A stretch of 58,655 nt of DNA from UBA1435 sp041663285 (GCA_041663285.1 JBAZSP010000003.1:1-58655); one strand, 5' to 3'; shown: positions 41,173-49,970, counted from the first letter of the stretch. Notes: generated by a model not told the origin, from the sequence alone. Numbers and translations: made by a program.

Positions 41173-41931
41173 TTAAAATCTATCAACTTTTCTGACGACT
41201 CCCTCTCCAATATTTCCTTTATATAGGAGTAAATTAAGCCTTTTGGCATATATTGCTAATATTTGACTTTGGTAATTACATTCGCTTACTGTCAATTTGC
41301 CTCCGTCTGCTGCTTGAGTTTTCTGTCTCTCGATATAGTTAAGGTAATGGTCGACTGCAAAATTCCATTCCGCTAGAAGTTGTTCTAATTTTTCGGTATC
41401 TAAATTTGGAGTGGCAGCCGATCTGAATACCAACAAGTGATCGGTAGTGGTTGTCACAAACGAACAAGGTTGCAATTTGGGATCATCCATTCCCCGTACA
41501 AGGTGGCAGACATCAGTAGGGGACTGGGGGCAGTCACCAATTGCGTGTGAATGCATAAAGGCCGCCCATAGCATGTTAAAAACGTACTGTCTGGGGGAAT
41601 TATCAGTCACCACCCCCGTTCTTACGAATTCCGGTATGTTGCAAACTATCTCTGCGCCAGTCGAAGTTATTTGACCTCTGAATACCTTTTTTGTCGCCAG
41701 CAATTTCCCTTTTCGGACTACCAACTGTATTCCGTATTCTCCCCCGGAAGGGTCACATAGAAACATCGTCGTCAGTTTTTCTCCTTCTACATCCAAAGTC
41801 TCGATATTAATCGTCTCTATCCCACTCGGAATTGCCACTTTGGGCGAAAGTACTGCATCAATTAATAATTGCTTGATACCCGGAATTTGCTCTTTTTCTT
41901 TGGGCTCGCCTCCTTTAACTTTCTCCACCAT
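41173..41931 (-). CDS. JAMM/MPN+-motif protein, putative metallo-isopeptidase-like
   Basis: A 252-aa protein with the full JAMM zinc signature: upstream E65 (GGEYGI), then H127-S-H129-x7-S137-x2-D140 in MHSHAIGDCPQSPTD. That spacing is diagnostic of the JAB1/MPN+ family, whose members cleave isopeptide bonds (Rpn11, RadC-like and prokaryotic JAB proteins in ubiquitin-like or CysO sulfur systems). No ubiquitin-like (GG-ending) gene is recognisable nearby, so the substrate is unknown. The C-terminal helix-rich 90 residues are extra. Upstream TTGGAT-18-TATAAT (-10 at 41963-41958) leaves a leader of about 20 nt. Confidence 0.7.
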   Translation of the reverse strand: MVEKVKGGEPKEKEQIPGIKQLLIDAVLSPKVAIPSGIETINIETLDVEGEKLTTMFLCDPSGGEYGIQLVVRKGKLLATKKVFRGQITSTGAEIVCNIPEFVRTGVVTDNSPRQYVFNMLWAAFMHSHAIGDCPQSPTDVCHLVRGMDDPKLQPCSFVTTTTDHLLVFRSAATPNLDTEKLEQLLAEWNFAVDHYLNYIERQKTQAADGGKLTVSECNYQSQILAIYAKRLNLLLYKGNIGEGVVRKVDRF

Positions 41932-42089
41932 GGGTTAACTTAGAATCTTAATTCACTATTATACGGTTCGCTTATCCAATAATCCAACCTCTGTCCTGCT
42001 ACTCACCCTATTTCCGTCAACAAAACATTTTTACCAAACATTTACCATTGTTTTGTTTTCTCTTGATGTTTAACCCCGACAATAGGTTC

Positions 42090-42845
42090 ATGAACAAAAA
42101 CGGCACCCTAATCTCCACCCAGCAGGAAATACTTTTTGACAAAAAAGTAATCCGCACTTACCCTCATCAGAATTTTGCTTACAAAGTCTTCTCGACCACC
42201 TCTTCCGTCTGGGCATTATTAAAAAATACCTCCGACAACCTCTTGGTTTTGCGGGCGGCCTTTACTCCTGTTGGCAGGCTCGCCGTTAAGGAGTCCAAGA
42301 TCCTTCCCCACGGCCTGAATCTTTCAGCCGAATCAGCCATCGGCCATTTTGACATTGAGCTGAGGTTTGACCCTAAACTTCCCCTTGTCCATGCTAAAAC
42401 ATTTTTAACCCCTTGCCTGAAATACAAGATTACGGATTGGCCCAAAAACCTTTTTCCCCTAGGCAAAAACTACGATCTTTTCAAGGCTACCGGCTCAGTT
42501 ACCGACAAGCGTCTTGAGGCCCGGTCTGGTATGCTCTACGCTCATTTAAAGCGACCGCATCCGGCCAGCTTTCTATATCTAGAAAATTTCCCGTCCTTAG
42601 CCAAGTTTTATAAACGTACCCACACTTCCCCTCAAGAATCGGTCGGTGACACTTGGCCACAACTAGGTTATAGCCCGCCGTCAAACAGTAAACATGCTCT
42701 TTCCCGAAGCCGGAAGTACCCCCTCTACGACTCCTATTTGGCCTTAACTTACGAGGTGCCATCAGACTCTGTTCAGTCACGTCATTTGTTTAGCCAGCTA
42801 TTAGGTCAGATTCAAAAATCGCCCGAATTTTCTCACCTCAACTAA
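42090..42845 (+). CDS. hypothetical protein, 251 aa
   Basis: A soluble basic protein with many aromatic residues. Phrases such as VRLAVKESKILPHGLNL (in part) and FPLGKNYDLFKATG are unfamiliar; the N-terminus suggests strands. The most likely start is ATG 42090, because GACAAT lies 6 nt before it and the same GACAATAGG..ATGAACAA context precedes the gene at 39344; longer in-frame starts at 42048 and 42066 are possible. It comes just before the duplicated leader and glycan cassette. Function unknown. Confidence 0.5.
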   Translation: MNKNGTLISTQQEILFDKKVIRTYPHQNFAYKVFSTTSSVWALLKNTSDNLLVLRAAFTPVGRLAVKESKILPHGLNLSAESAIGHFDIELRFDPKLPLVHAKTFLTPCLKYKITDWPKNLFPLGKNYDLFKATGSVTDKRLEARSGMLYAHLKRPHPASFLYLENFPSLAKFYKRTHTSPQESVGDTWPQLGYSPPSNSKHALSRSRKYPLYDSYLALTYEVPSDSVQSRHLFSQLLGQIQKSPEFSHLN

Positions 42846-43019
42846 CCCCCTTACCAATTTCTTTCTCCTTACTAATTACCCCCAAATATTATTTTTTAAA
42901 AATGATTCTATGCCAACTATAGTCAATAACCCGCCACCTTCTTCTGATAATAGCTCTGATTTTAGTCGTACCCTTATTACTCTTGGTTTAATCCTTCTTT
43001 TAGTAGTCATCTTTCTGGC
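42841..43019 (+). repeat. 179-bp direct repeat, copy 1
   Basis: Identical base for base to 47978-48156. It covers about 70 nt of upstream DNA, the start codon and 36 codons of a small membrane protein. The two copies bracket the glycan cassette. Confidence 0.93.
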
Positions 43020-43251
43020 CTATGGCTTACCGGCCATCCGTCAGTCTGGGGTCTACAGCCCTCCTCCGCAAAACATCGACCTTAACGTTAATCCTCAAAA
43101 TCCTCCACCGGTACAGCCCGATACCCAGCAAAATCTGGATCTCAATATTAACCCTCCTCAAGATCAGCCGCCAGCGACCACCGTGCCTTCGATTGATTTA
43201 AACCAGTTAATCCCAACGGTGGCCCCTCAACCTTCCGGCACCACTCCGTAA
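42910..43251 (+). CDS. small single-helix membrane protein with Pro/Asn-rich tail (copy 1)
   Basis: A 113-aa protein: a short Ser/Asp/Pro-rich N-terminus, one membrane helix (about residues 22-42, TLGLILLLVVIFLAYGLPAI), then an extracytoplasmic tail with repeated NPP/QNL-D-L-N-I segments and many prolines and glutamines. It resembles a membrane-anchored spacer peptide. Its promoter region, start and first 36 codons are identical to those of the gene at 48047, while the tails differ (here longer and repetitive). No family recognised. Confidence 0.65.
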   Translation: MPTIVNNPPPSSDNSSDFSRTLITLGLILLLVVIFLAYGLPAIRQSGVYSPPPQNIDLNVNPQNPPPVQPDTQQNLDLNINPPQDQPPATTVPSIDLNQLIPTVAPQPSGTTP

Positions 43252-43335
43252 GCATAGTTCCCAAGGCTTCTTTGCAGATACTTACATAACGTCGACACCT
43301 TTTTGATAGCTAACTTATAGACTTTGCCAACGACT

Positions 43336-44784
43336 ATGTTCCGCACTATTTTCCCCACCTTACGATATTCTGCCGGATCCTTCCTGTTGCCGGTTATCCT
43401 TCTTTTTGCTCTGATTGCAAGGCTAGCTAACCTTAATTATAATTCCCCCTTTAACGATGAAGCCATTTACTCTGTTGTTGGCAAATTGGCCTTATATCAG
43501 GGTGATTGGTGGAGCTATAACGCCAAATCCTGGATGGGCGGTCATCCATATATTTACCCGACCCTCTCTGCCGCCGCCACAATTGGTCAAAGTATGGTTG
43601 GCCCCCGGCTTTTAAATGTCGTTTTTGGCGTTTTGTCCATAGAAATGGTCTATGTTTTAACCAAGAATCTGGCTGTCTGGCAAAAGCTGCCATATCCAAA
43701 TTTGGCCGCCCTCATTTCAGCTCTGATTATTGCCTTTTCATCTGTATCTTTATACATCAGTCGCCTGGCCACTTACGATACTCCAAGCTATTATTTTTTA
43801 TTACTTTCTCTTGTTTTTTTAGTTCAAGCCCTGCCCGCCAACTCTGGCAAAAATTATTTTCTTGCTGCCATTCTCCTTCTTCTGTCCTTTTTTACCAAAA
43901 TTATTGTAGTCATCTATATTCCCTTTATCATTCTGTTTTCCTTTTTAGCCGCCAAAAAATCTAAAAAAACTTTTAACCTCTATCTTCGCTATTACCTGGC
44001 TCCCATTATTCTCGGTTTCGCCGGTTATTTTTTGGTCAATATTTCCGCCATCCTGACCTTTACCTCCAACCAGGCCACTCGGGCGCCGGAATCCTCCGCC
44101 AGAATTCTGTCCTATTTCTTTCAACTATCTGCCTATCATTGGATTTTTTGGAGCATAAGTAGTCTGGGCTTCTTTATCGTCAAAAAAACAAAATTATGGG
44201 CGCTGCTTACCGCCCTGTCTTTTCTGGTTTTGCTCTTTCATCTTGGTACCAATCGCCTGGCCACTCTAGACAAACATCTTTTCTTTACTTTCTGTTTTCT
44301 TTCGGTGGCAATCGGGATTGGCATAAGTTCACTTCTTGCCAGTCTTAAAAGTCAGATACTCCGGTACTCGGCAATTTCTCTTTTTATCTACCTTGGCTTC
44401 TTTTTCTTCAAAAACGAGTTTGCCCAAAAATCCATATTTGAAAGACAATGGCTCAACGCCTCACCTATGTTGGCCAAGCTGGCTGAGGTAGTCCAAAATG
44501 GCGACAAAGTCTTAACCGAAGGAGGGGCCACAACAATCTGGTCCCTTTACCCGGTAAATAGTCCTTTTAATATTACTACCTTTGATTGGTTTGAGTACCA
44601 AAACCTTACCGGCGATTATGCCTATCTACAGGCGATAAAGGATGGATATTTTGACTATATCGAACTCGACGGCCAAGCGGAATGGCGTAAAAGTTTGACC
44701 GACCAAATATTTACCGTTATTAACCAAAATTATCAAAAGATATATACCGATAATAATTTTTCCATCTATGAAAGAAACTATTAA
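43336..44784 (+). CDS. GT39/PMT-like polytopic glycosyltransferase
   Basis: A 482-aa membrane protein with about 10-12 helices. After helix 1 the motif FNDEAIYSVVGKLALYQG (about residues 43-60) carries the acidic residues of the first extracytoplasmic loop of the ArnT/PMT (GT39-like, GT-C) group; a hydrophilic C-terminal part of about 90 residues follows. The family moves sugars from polyprenyl phosphate to lipids or proteins. An alternative TTG at 43324 is possible. The 3' end overlaps the deacetylase gene by 17 nt, so these act together. Confidence 0.85.
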   Translation: MFRTIFPTLRYSAGSFLLPVILLFALIARLANLNYNSPFNDEAIYSVVGKLALYQGDWWSYNAKSWMGGHPYIYPTLSAAATIGQSMVGPRLLNVVFGVLSIEMVYVLTKNLAVWQKLPYPNLAALISALIIAFSSVSLYISRLATYDTPSYYFLLLSLVFLVQALPANSGKNYFLAAILLLLSFFTKIIVVIYIPFIILFSFLAAKKSKKTFNLYLRYYLAPIILGFAGYFLVNISAILTFTSNQATRAPESSARILSYFFQLSAYHWIFWSISSLGFFIVKKTKLWALLTALSFLVLLFHLGTNRLATLDKHLFFTFCFLSVAIGIGISSLLASLKSQILRYSAISLFIYLGFFFFKNEFAQKSIFERQWLNASPMLAKLAEVVQNGDKVLTEGGATTIWSLYPVNSPFNITTFDWFEYQNLTGDYAYLQAIKDGYFDYIELDGQAEWRKSLTDQIFTVINQNYQKIYTDNNFSIYERNY

Positions 44785-45634
44785 TACTCCCTCAAAATTG
44801 GGCTGGCTGATAATTCCTCTGGTTTTTGCCTGGTTGGCTAGTAACTATTTGTGGACCTCAATGAAAGGATCCAAGCCAGCCTGGGCAGATCCACCCTCTA
44901 CCCAAGGTGTTGTCTCCGGTGTAAGTGATACCAAAGTAAACCCATATTACCGGAATTTTGGTTCCCTGCCCCGTTCCAAATCCGGTTACGTTACTTTTTG
45001 GTTTGACGATGCCTGGGAAAATCAGATCCTCCACGGTCTCCCCGTCATTCGTCGTTTCAATCTTCCGGCCGCCTTGTCTGTCCCCACCGGTATGATCGGA
45101 TATTCCGGCTATATGGATTGGGATGATATAAAAAATCTCCAGCATCAAGGGTGGGAGATCACCAATCACACCGTTACTCACCCGGATAACGTCAGTGACT
45201 GGCCGATGGCCGATGTTTATCGGGAACTTGCCAATAGCCAAAAAATTATGTGGCACCAAGGCCTAACTTCCAGCCATTTCGTATCGCCCTTAAGCACTCT
45301 GACTCCCAATCTGGTTGAAAACGCCAGGCATCTTTTTGTCTCGCTAAGAAGTTCCGAAGGAGGGGTAAATCCCCTTCCTCTTGAAGACCGATATTATTTA
45401 AAATCAATTTCCTTAAAGTATGATACTAAACCCGATATCCTATCCAGTTATATTAACCAGGCGGCTTCCCAAAATGATTGGCTGATTCTTGTTTTTCATC
45501 AAATCGGTTCGGAAGATACTAGCGGCACTCCTTCTGCCGAATATATGATTTCCCAGGTACGATTGGAGCAAATAATTACGGAAGCTTTAGAAAAAGGCCT
45601 AGTCCCGGCGTTACCAAGTCAGATCATTCAATAA
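44768..45634 (+). CDS. membrane-anchored polysaccharide deacetylase (NodB, CE4)
   Basis: A 288-aa protein with an N-terminal helix (about 11-30) and a NodB domain outside the membrane. D80-D81 (FWFDDAWE) and the metal-binding H134 and H138 (NHTVTH) are present; VSVPT and ITNHTVTHPD match CE4 motifs 1 and 2, and LVFHQIG near 243 looks like the late His motif. It removes acetyl groups from N-acetylglucosamine polymers in the way PgaB or IcaB do. It lies directly in front of a PgaC-like synthase, with only 0 nt between. Confidence 0.9.
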   Translation: MKETINTPSKLGWLIIPLVFAWLASNYLWTSMKGSKPAWADPPSTQGVVSGVSDTKVNPYYRNFGSLPRSKSGYVTFWFDDAWENQILHGLPVIRRFNLPAALSVPTGMIGYSGYMDWDDIKNLQHQGWEITNHTVTHPDNVSDWPMADVYRELANSQKIMWHQGLTSSHFVSPLSTLTPNLVENARHLFVSLRSSEGGVNPLPLEDRYYLKSISLKYDTKPDILSSYINQAASQNDWLILVFHQIGSEDTSGTPSAEYMISQVRLEQIITEALEKGLVPALPSQIIQ

Positions 45635-46693
45635 ATGAAAAACCAAGTAGCTATCCTAATTCCGGCCTATAACGAAGAACTGGTGATTGAGTCTACCCTT
45701 TCCTCTGCCGTCGCCCTGGTTGGCAAAAACCACGTCTATGTTGTTAACGACGGCTCGACGGATTCGACTGCTTCTTGCGCCAAATCGTATACTCCCAATA
45801 TCTTGTCCATCCCAAATGGTGGTAAAGCTAATGCCTTAAACTCCGGAATTCGCCATTTTCAGCTTACCGACTATTATAAATATATATTTCTAATGGATGC
45901 TGACACCAGAATTGATCCCCACTTTCTTCAACACGCTCTGCCGCACCTGAAGTCCAAGGCAGGTAAAAAGCTTAATGGGGTTGTTGGTAAAGTCTGCAGC
46001 CTAGGCGTTAATTGGATCGGCAAGTTCAGGATCTGGGAATACGAAATAGCCCACAGCGTCCACAAAAGAGCTCAGTCCAACACCAACACTATTCTCGTTT
46101 TACCCGGTTGTGCCACTCTTTACCGATCCCGTGTATTTAAAAAGTTTTTTGTTCCGTTAGGAACCCTTACCGAAGACATGGATTTCACTTTTGAGCTTAA
46201 TCGCCAAAACCAGGGGAACTTTGTATATGAAGAGCGGTCTTTAGTCATCACCCAGGATCCGCGTGACCTCCGTTCTTTCTTAAAACAAATCAAACGGTGG
46301 TACATCGGCTTCTGGCAATGTGTTCACAAACACCATATTCCCTGGGGTGGTCAAAACATTGACTTGGAAGTTGCTCTATTGGCTACCGAAGGGTTATTTA
46401 ACGGTTTTATCAGCCTTGCCTTGTTATTTACCGTACCAATGGTATTGTTTGTTAACCCCCTAATCTTAGTAGTCCCATTTCTCTTCGACCTGTTTTTGTT
46501 TTTCCTGCCCACCCTAATTTGGACGGCTGCGACGAATCGTAACTTAAAATTATTTTTCTATTTGCCCCACTTCTATTTCCTAAGGCTTCTTTTGAGCCTG
46601 GTCTTCATTTATACCTTTTTTGTTTCTTTGCTCAAACGGCCAAAAAGTAACTCCTGGACCACTGAAAGATATTCATTAACTCAATCCAACTAG
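45635..46693 (+). CDS. processive GT2 family glycosyltransferase (PgaC/IcaA-like)
   Basis: A 352-aa synthase. AYNEE (11-15), VVNDGSTDST (D39), DAD (88-90), TED (179-181) and Q218-x-x-R221-W222 are the UDP-sugar-binding, catalytic and processive motifs; two or three C-terminal membrane helices (about 245-345) form the export channel. Together with the deacetylase this matches the core of a poly-N-acetylglucosamine system, though shorter than typical PgaC (about 410 aa) and without a visible N-terminal helix pair. Confidence 0.9.
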   Translation: MKNQVAILIPAYNEELVIESTLSSAVALVGKNHVYVVNDGSTDSTASCAKSYTPNILSIPNGGKANALNSGIRHFQLTDYYKYIFLMDADTRIDPHFLQHALPHLKSKAGKKLNGVVGKVCSLGVNWIGKFRIWEYEIAHSVHKRAQSNTNTILVLPGCATLYRSRVFKKFFVPLGTLTEDMDFTFELNRQNQGNFVYEERSLVITQDPRDLRSFLKQIKRWYIGFWQCVHKHHIPWGGQNIDLEVALLATEGLFNGFISLALLFTVPMVLFVNPLILVVPFLFDLFLFFLPTLIWTAATNRNLKLFFYLPHFYFLRLLLSLVFIYTFFVSLLKRPKSNSWTTERYSLTQSN

Positions 46694-46773
46694 CCTATGG
46701 CCATGCTCTCTCCCGGAGGTAGTGCCTCCTTAATTATCCATTTAATTATTAATCTTTTGTTCTTTTCAAAAAA

Positions 46774-46794
46774 TTTATTAGTGTCACTAATAAA
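46774..46794 (-). terminator. intrinsic terminator of GH18 gene
   Basis: Perfect inverted repeat TTTATTAGTG-T-CACTAATAAA (46774-46794), followed on the minus strand by TTTTTT (46773-46768). It overlaps the stop codon. Confidence 0.7.
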
Positions 46795-47911
46795 ACTCAT
46801 CAAGAGGGTGCAGTAGATTTAAATCAGTCCCGCCCAGGTGCCATATCGTAAACTTATTAATCCCAAGTCGTCTTACCACGTCCATTTTTTCTTTAACTGC
46901 TTTAGCCCCCGACAGATACCCCACGGTTCCGCCATCACTGGATTCATATATTTCCTCCCCGCTTTCACTATCACGCCCCCTAAGGCTCAACTTATTTTCT
47001 TTTGCATATTCGATAAACTCGTCATATTGAAAACCCTGGCCTTGGCCTTGACCGTTTTTCCACACATAACCATACGACGGCATCCCGATAATTAATTTGG
47101 TCTTATCTACGGATTTTAAAGAATACGTGGTAATCTCCCTAAGCCACTCAAATGTTGAAATTGCTCCAGGCCCCGACACAGAATTATGCAGATCATATGC
47201 CATTACTCTAACTTGATCCGCTATCCCGGATATTCGTTTTAAATCATAGACTTCCGCCCACTTATATTGGTCGCTCTTACCGGTTTGGGCGTATACCGTT
47301 ACCGATAATTTTGTCCCATCCCCAAGCCCTTCGGACAGGTTTTGGAGCAATGTCAGATATTGCTCTTTGTCACCTGGTGTAATTGTCTCCCAGTCAATGT
47401 CCACCCCCTCAATATTCCATTCGTTTAGTAAGTCAACGACATCCCCTATAAACGTTGCCTTCCTCTCGGTATTGTTTAAAAACTTGCTAAATTCCTCCGC
47501 CTTTAAATCGCTCCCGATTGTTACATATACCTGGTTTTCTGCCGCCAGTTTTTCTATTGGCATTTCTCCGATGTTATTGTGCCGGCTAAGCTTAAAGTCT
47601 TTATCGATCTGGTACCACGCCAATAAAACCTGGTCAAAAATATTCGGATTATTCAATACATACTCAACCCCATCTTTTGCCCGCCAATAGGGGATCCACC
47701 CCGATAGGCTGAATTTTTCCAGAGGTTCGGGGGTCGCCGTCGGATTTAAAGAAGGCTTTAGCTTGTTGCCCAAATTGGGATCACCCGTCAATTCCGTTTT
47801 CAGCCTCAACCCTCCTATTGCCGTCAAGGTAACTAAAACAATGATCAGGATTATTATTTTTATATTCTTTTTGCACCACCCTCTAATTCTCTTAATTAAT
47901 TTTACCAACAA
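46787..47911 (-). CDS. membrane-anchored GH18 glycosidase (YaaH/spore-type)
   Basis: A 374-aa protein with an N-terminal helix (about 17-36) and a Pro/Thr-rich linker, then a GH18 barrel: SGWIPYW near 70 (family start), the catalytic motif EGVDIDWE (D171, D173, E175; the first Asp of DGxDxDxE is Glu here), and VMAYDLH, IGMPSYGYVW later. This class hydrolyses N-acetylglucosamine-containing glycans. It points leftward, opposite to the synthase cluster, and may remodel or degrade the polymer. The start TTG 47911 is uncertain. Confidence 0.88.
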   Translation of the reverse strand: MLVKLIKRIRGWCKKNIKIIILIIVLVTLTAIGGLRLKTELTGDPNLGNKLKPSLNPTATPEPLEKFSLSGWIPYWRAKDGVEYVLNNPNIFDQVLLAWYQIDKDFKLSRHNNIGEMPIEKLAAENQVYVTIGSDLKAEEFSKFLNNTERKATFIGDVVDLLNEWNIEGVDIDWETITPGDKEQYLTLLQNLSEGLGDGTKLSVTVYAQTGKSDQYKWAEVYDLKRISGIADQVRVMAYDLHNSVSGPGAISTFEWLREITTYSLKSVDKTKLIIGMPSYGYVWKNGQGQGQGFQYDEFIEYAKENKLSLRGRDSESGEEIYESSDGGTVGYLSGAKAVKEKMDVVRRLGINKFTIWHLGGTDLNLLHPLDEFY

Positions 47912-47977
47912 AAAGCCATTTTTCTCTTCCTTTTACCCTTTTCTGACCAAACATTTATTATTTCTCATATCCTAACC

Positions 47978-48156
47978 ACTAACCCCCTTACCAATTTCTT
48001 TCTCCTTACTAATTACCCCCAAATATTATTTTTTAAAAATGATTCTATGCCAACTATAGTCAATAACCCGCCACCTTCTTCTGATAATAGCTCTGATTTT
48101 AGTCGTACCCTTATTACTCTTGGTTTAATCCTTCTTTTAGTAGTCATCTTTCTGGC
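47978..48156 (+). repeat. 179-bp direct repeat, copy 2
   Basis: Exact copy of 42841-43019; the next base differs (t versus c), after which the genes diverge. Confidence 0.93.
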
Positions 48157-48259
48157 TTATGGTCTACCGGCCATTAGACAGGCTGGGGTAAACCCATTCC
48201 CTCAAGACGTTAATGTAAACGTTCAGCCCCCGAGAGAGCCTGGCACAGCCTCGCCTTAA
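48047..48259 (+). CDS. small single-helix membrane protein (copy 2)
   Basis: A 70-aa version of the protein at 42910: same first 36 codons at base level, a helix at about 22-42, then a short tail with VNVNVQPP. The short tail lacks the repeats of copy 1. It precedes the stress-protein pair by 26 nt in the same direction, so it may be the first gene of that unit. Confidence 0.65.
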   Translation: MPTIVNNPPPSSDNSSDFSRTLITLGLILLLVVIFLAYGLPAIRQAGVNPFPQDVNVNVQPPREPGTASP

Positions 48260-48285
48260 AAACCTAATTAATTATTAAGAAACCT

Positions 48286-48864
48286 ATGAACAATATGAAT
48301 CCCAACCTGAATCAAAATGTTAAAACCGTTTTGGGAATTTACAACAACCGCCCAAGTGCCGAAACAGCCGTCGACAAATTAGACCAGCTCGGTTTCAATG
48401 TTGAAGAAATATCATTATTGATGAAAGACTCCCGGGACAGCGACCAGGTTGTCAAGACCAGAGGCGACCATGTTGCTGAAGGTGCGGCCACTGGAGCCGC
48501 CACCGGAGGAGCAATTGGCGGTTTCGCCGGGCTGATCCTTGGCGCTGGGTTAGTTGCCATTCCCGGCATTGGTGCCTTATTAATCGGAGGGCCGATAGCT
48601 GCTGCTTTAGGCATGACCGGAGTAGCGGCTACGGCAGTTTCCGCTGCTGCTACCGGTGCTTTGGCCGGAGGGGTGGTAGGGGGATTAGCCGGTCTTGGTG
48701 TCCCCGAAGAAACGGCCAGGCTGTATGAGTCGCGTATCCAAGAAGGGGGAGTATTATTGGCTGTCCCTACCGATACTACCGTCGACAAGACCGAAGTCAT
48801 GCGAGTTCTCAAGGAGACCGGAGCCGATCAAATTACCAATATTGATTTAAAAAGGAGGTCCTAA
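48286..48864 (+). CDS. glycine-zipper stress protein, general stress protein 17M/YflT-like
   Basis: A 192-aa protein: an N-terminal ferredoxin-like domain (KTVLGIYNNRPSAETAVDKL) as in YflT/GSP17M, then a 100-residue Gly/Ala-rich double-helix region (about 65-140) with glycine zippers that can insert in membranes, then a second small domain (LLAVPTDTTVDKTEV). Such proteins are induced by stress in other bacteria. The stop overlaps the next start (TAATG), and an unusually strong Shine-Dalgarno lies in its last codons. Confidence 0.8.
   Translation: MNNMNPNLNQNVKTVLGIYNNRPSAETAVDKLDQLGFNVEEISLLMKDSRDSDQVVKTRGDHVAEGAATGAATGGAIGGFAGLILGAGLVAIPGIGALLIGGPIAAALGMTGVAATAVSAAATGALAGGVVGGLAGLGVPEETARLYESRIQEGGVLLAVPTDTTVDKTEVMRVLKETGADQITNIDLKRRS
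48853..48858 (+). promoter_or_regulatory. strong Shine-Dalgarno AGGAGG
   Basis: AGGAGG 5 nt before ATG 48864. Rare in this window and expected, since the start is inside an operon where a leaderless mRNA is impossible. Confidence 0.85.
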
Positions 48865-49115
48865 TGAGTTTATTAGTCTGGATTATTTTTGGCGCCATCG
48901 CCGGCTGGGCCGCTTCAGTTATCATGAAGACCAGCTCCTCCCAGGGAGTTTTGGGCGATATAGTTTTGGGCATACTCGGCGCCATCGCCGGTGGCTTCAT
49001 TATGTCTTCTTTAGGCCTAGAGGGCGTAGACGACTTTAGTGTTTACAGCTTGATAGTTGCCGTTATCGGTGCCGTTATCCTAATTTGGATCGGCAAAATG
49101 ATAAGAAGAAGCTAA
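48864..49115 (+). CDS. GlsB/YeaQ/YmgE-family membrane protein
   Basis: An 83-aa protein with three hydrophobic helices and GAIAGWAAS (about 11-19), GDIVLGILGAIAGGFI (about 31-46): the signature of the transglycosylase-associated/GlsB family, seen with general stress genes. The function is not known. It follows the glycine-zipper protein with TAATG coupling and a good ribosome-binding site. Confidence 0.9.
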   Translation: MSLLVWIIFGAIAGWAASVIMKTSSSQGVLGDIVLGILGAIAGGFIMSSLGLEGVDDFSVYSLIVAVIGAVILIWIGKMIRRS

Positions 49116-49163
49116 AAAGCCATCATAAGACATCACTGATTTTGGAAATGTCGATTGTTCGTC

Positions 49164-49169
49164 TATACT
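49164..49169 (+). promoter_or_regulatory. -10 box of transketolase operon
   Basis: TATACT followed by 6 nt (TTAAAG) and ATG 49176; TTGGAA at 49142-49147 is a possible -35 (spacer 16). Confidence 0.55.
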
Positions 49170-49175
49170 TTAAAG

Positions 49176-49970
49176 ATGTTTGCCAAACTTCAGGCGCCGA
49201 AGTTACCCGACATTTCCCGTCAGCTTCGTCTTGACCTTCTTGATCTGATTTACCGTTCGGGGGGCCACATCGGTGGATCCCTCTCCTGCTTAGACTTATT
49301 GGTTGCTCTTTACTTCTCACCGGTTTTCGAGTTTCCGCCTGATTACTTTACCCTTTCCGCCGGTCATCTTTGCCCGGCACTCTATGTTGTCTTAGCCAAA
49401 CGTGGGCTGTTTCACTCCGACCTTTTAAAAACCTATTCTTCTTTTAGCTCGCCTCTTCAGGGCCATGTTTCCACCGACGTTCCCGGGGTTAGTTATTCTT
49501 CTGGATCTCTCGGTCAAGGTTTGTCTTTTGCCGCCGGACTGGCTTTAGGAAATCCCGGCTCTCAAAGTCTTTGCCTGACTACCGACGGTGAACACCAGGA
49601 AGGCCAGGTTTGGGAAGCTGCTATGTTCGCTTCCAAATACCGGTTGGGAAATCTAATCAATATTGTTGACTATAACCATTACCAAATAGACGGATCCACC
49701 GACGATATTATGCCCCTTGGCCGTTTGGCTGCCAAATATGTCCAATTTGGCTGGACTGTTACCACCGTCGACGGCCATAATTTTAACCAGATCAATAAAG
49801 CCCTACGTCAAGCCCGAGAGTCAACTTATCCTACCTGCCTAATCGCCAAAACCATCTTTGGTAAAGGTATTTCTTTTATGCAATACGACTATCACTATCA
49901 CGATGTTAAAAGTTTGCCCGATCGTCTTTACTCTCTAGCCAAACAGGAACTCACCACCGACTTTCCATGA
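49176..49970 (+). CDS. transketolase, N-terminal (TPP-binding) subunit
   Basis: A 264-aa subunit. H31 in SGGHIGGS, the catalytic TPP-contact region LSAGHLCPALYVVLAKRG (shortened here), YSSGSLGQGLSFAAG, and the Mg-TPP motif TTDGEHQEGQVWEA with DYNHYQIDG make the assignment clear. In split transketolases the two halves combine to transfer two-carbon units between sugar phosphates. Start ATG 49176 follows a -10 box directly, so ATG/GTG further upstream is rejected. The stop overlaps the next start as ATGA (49967-49970). Confidence 0.93.
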   Translation: MFAKLQAPKLPDISRQLRLDLLDLIYRSGGHIGGSLSCLDLLVALYFSPVFEFPPDYFTLSAGHLCPALYVVLAKRGLFHSDLLKTYSSFSSPLQGHVSTDVPGVSYSSGSLGQGLSFAAGLALGNPGSQSLCLTTDGEHQEGQVWEAAMFASKYRLGNLINIVDYNHYQIDGSTDDIMPLGRLAAKYVQFGWTVTTVDGHNFNQINKALRQARESTYPTCLIAKTIFGKGISFMQYDYHYHDVKSLPDRLYSLAKQELTTDFP

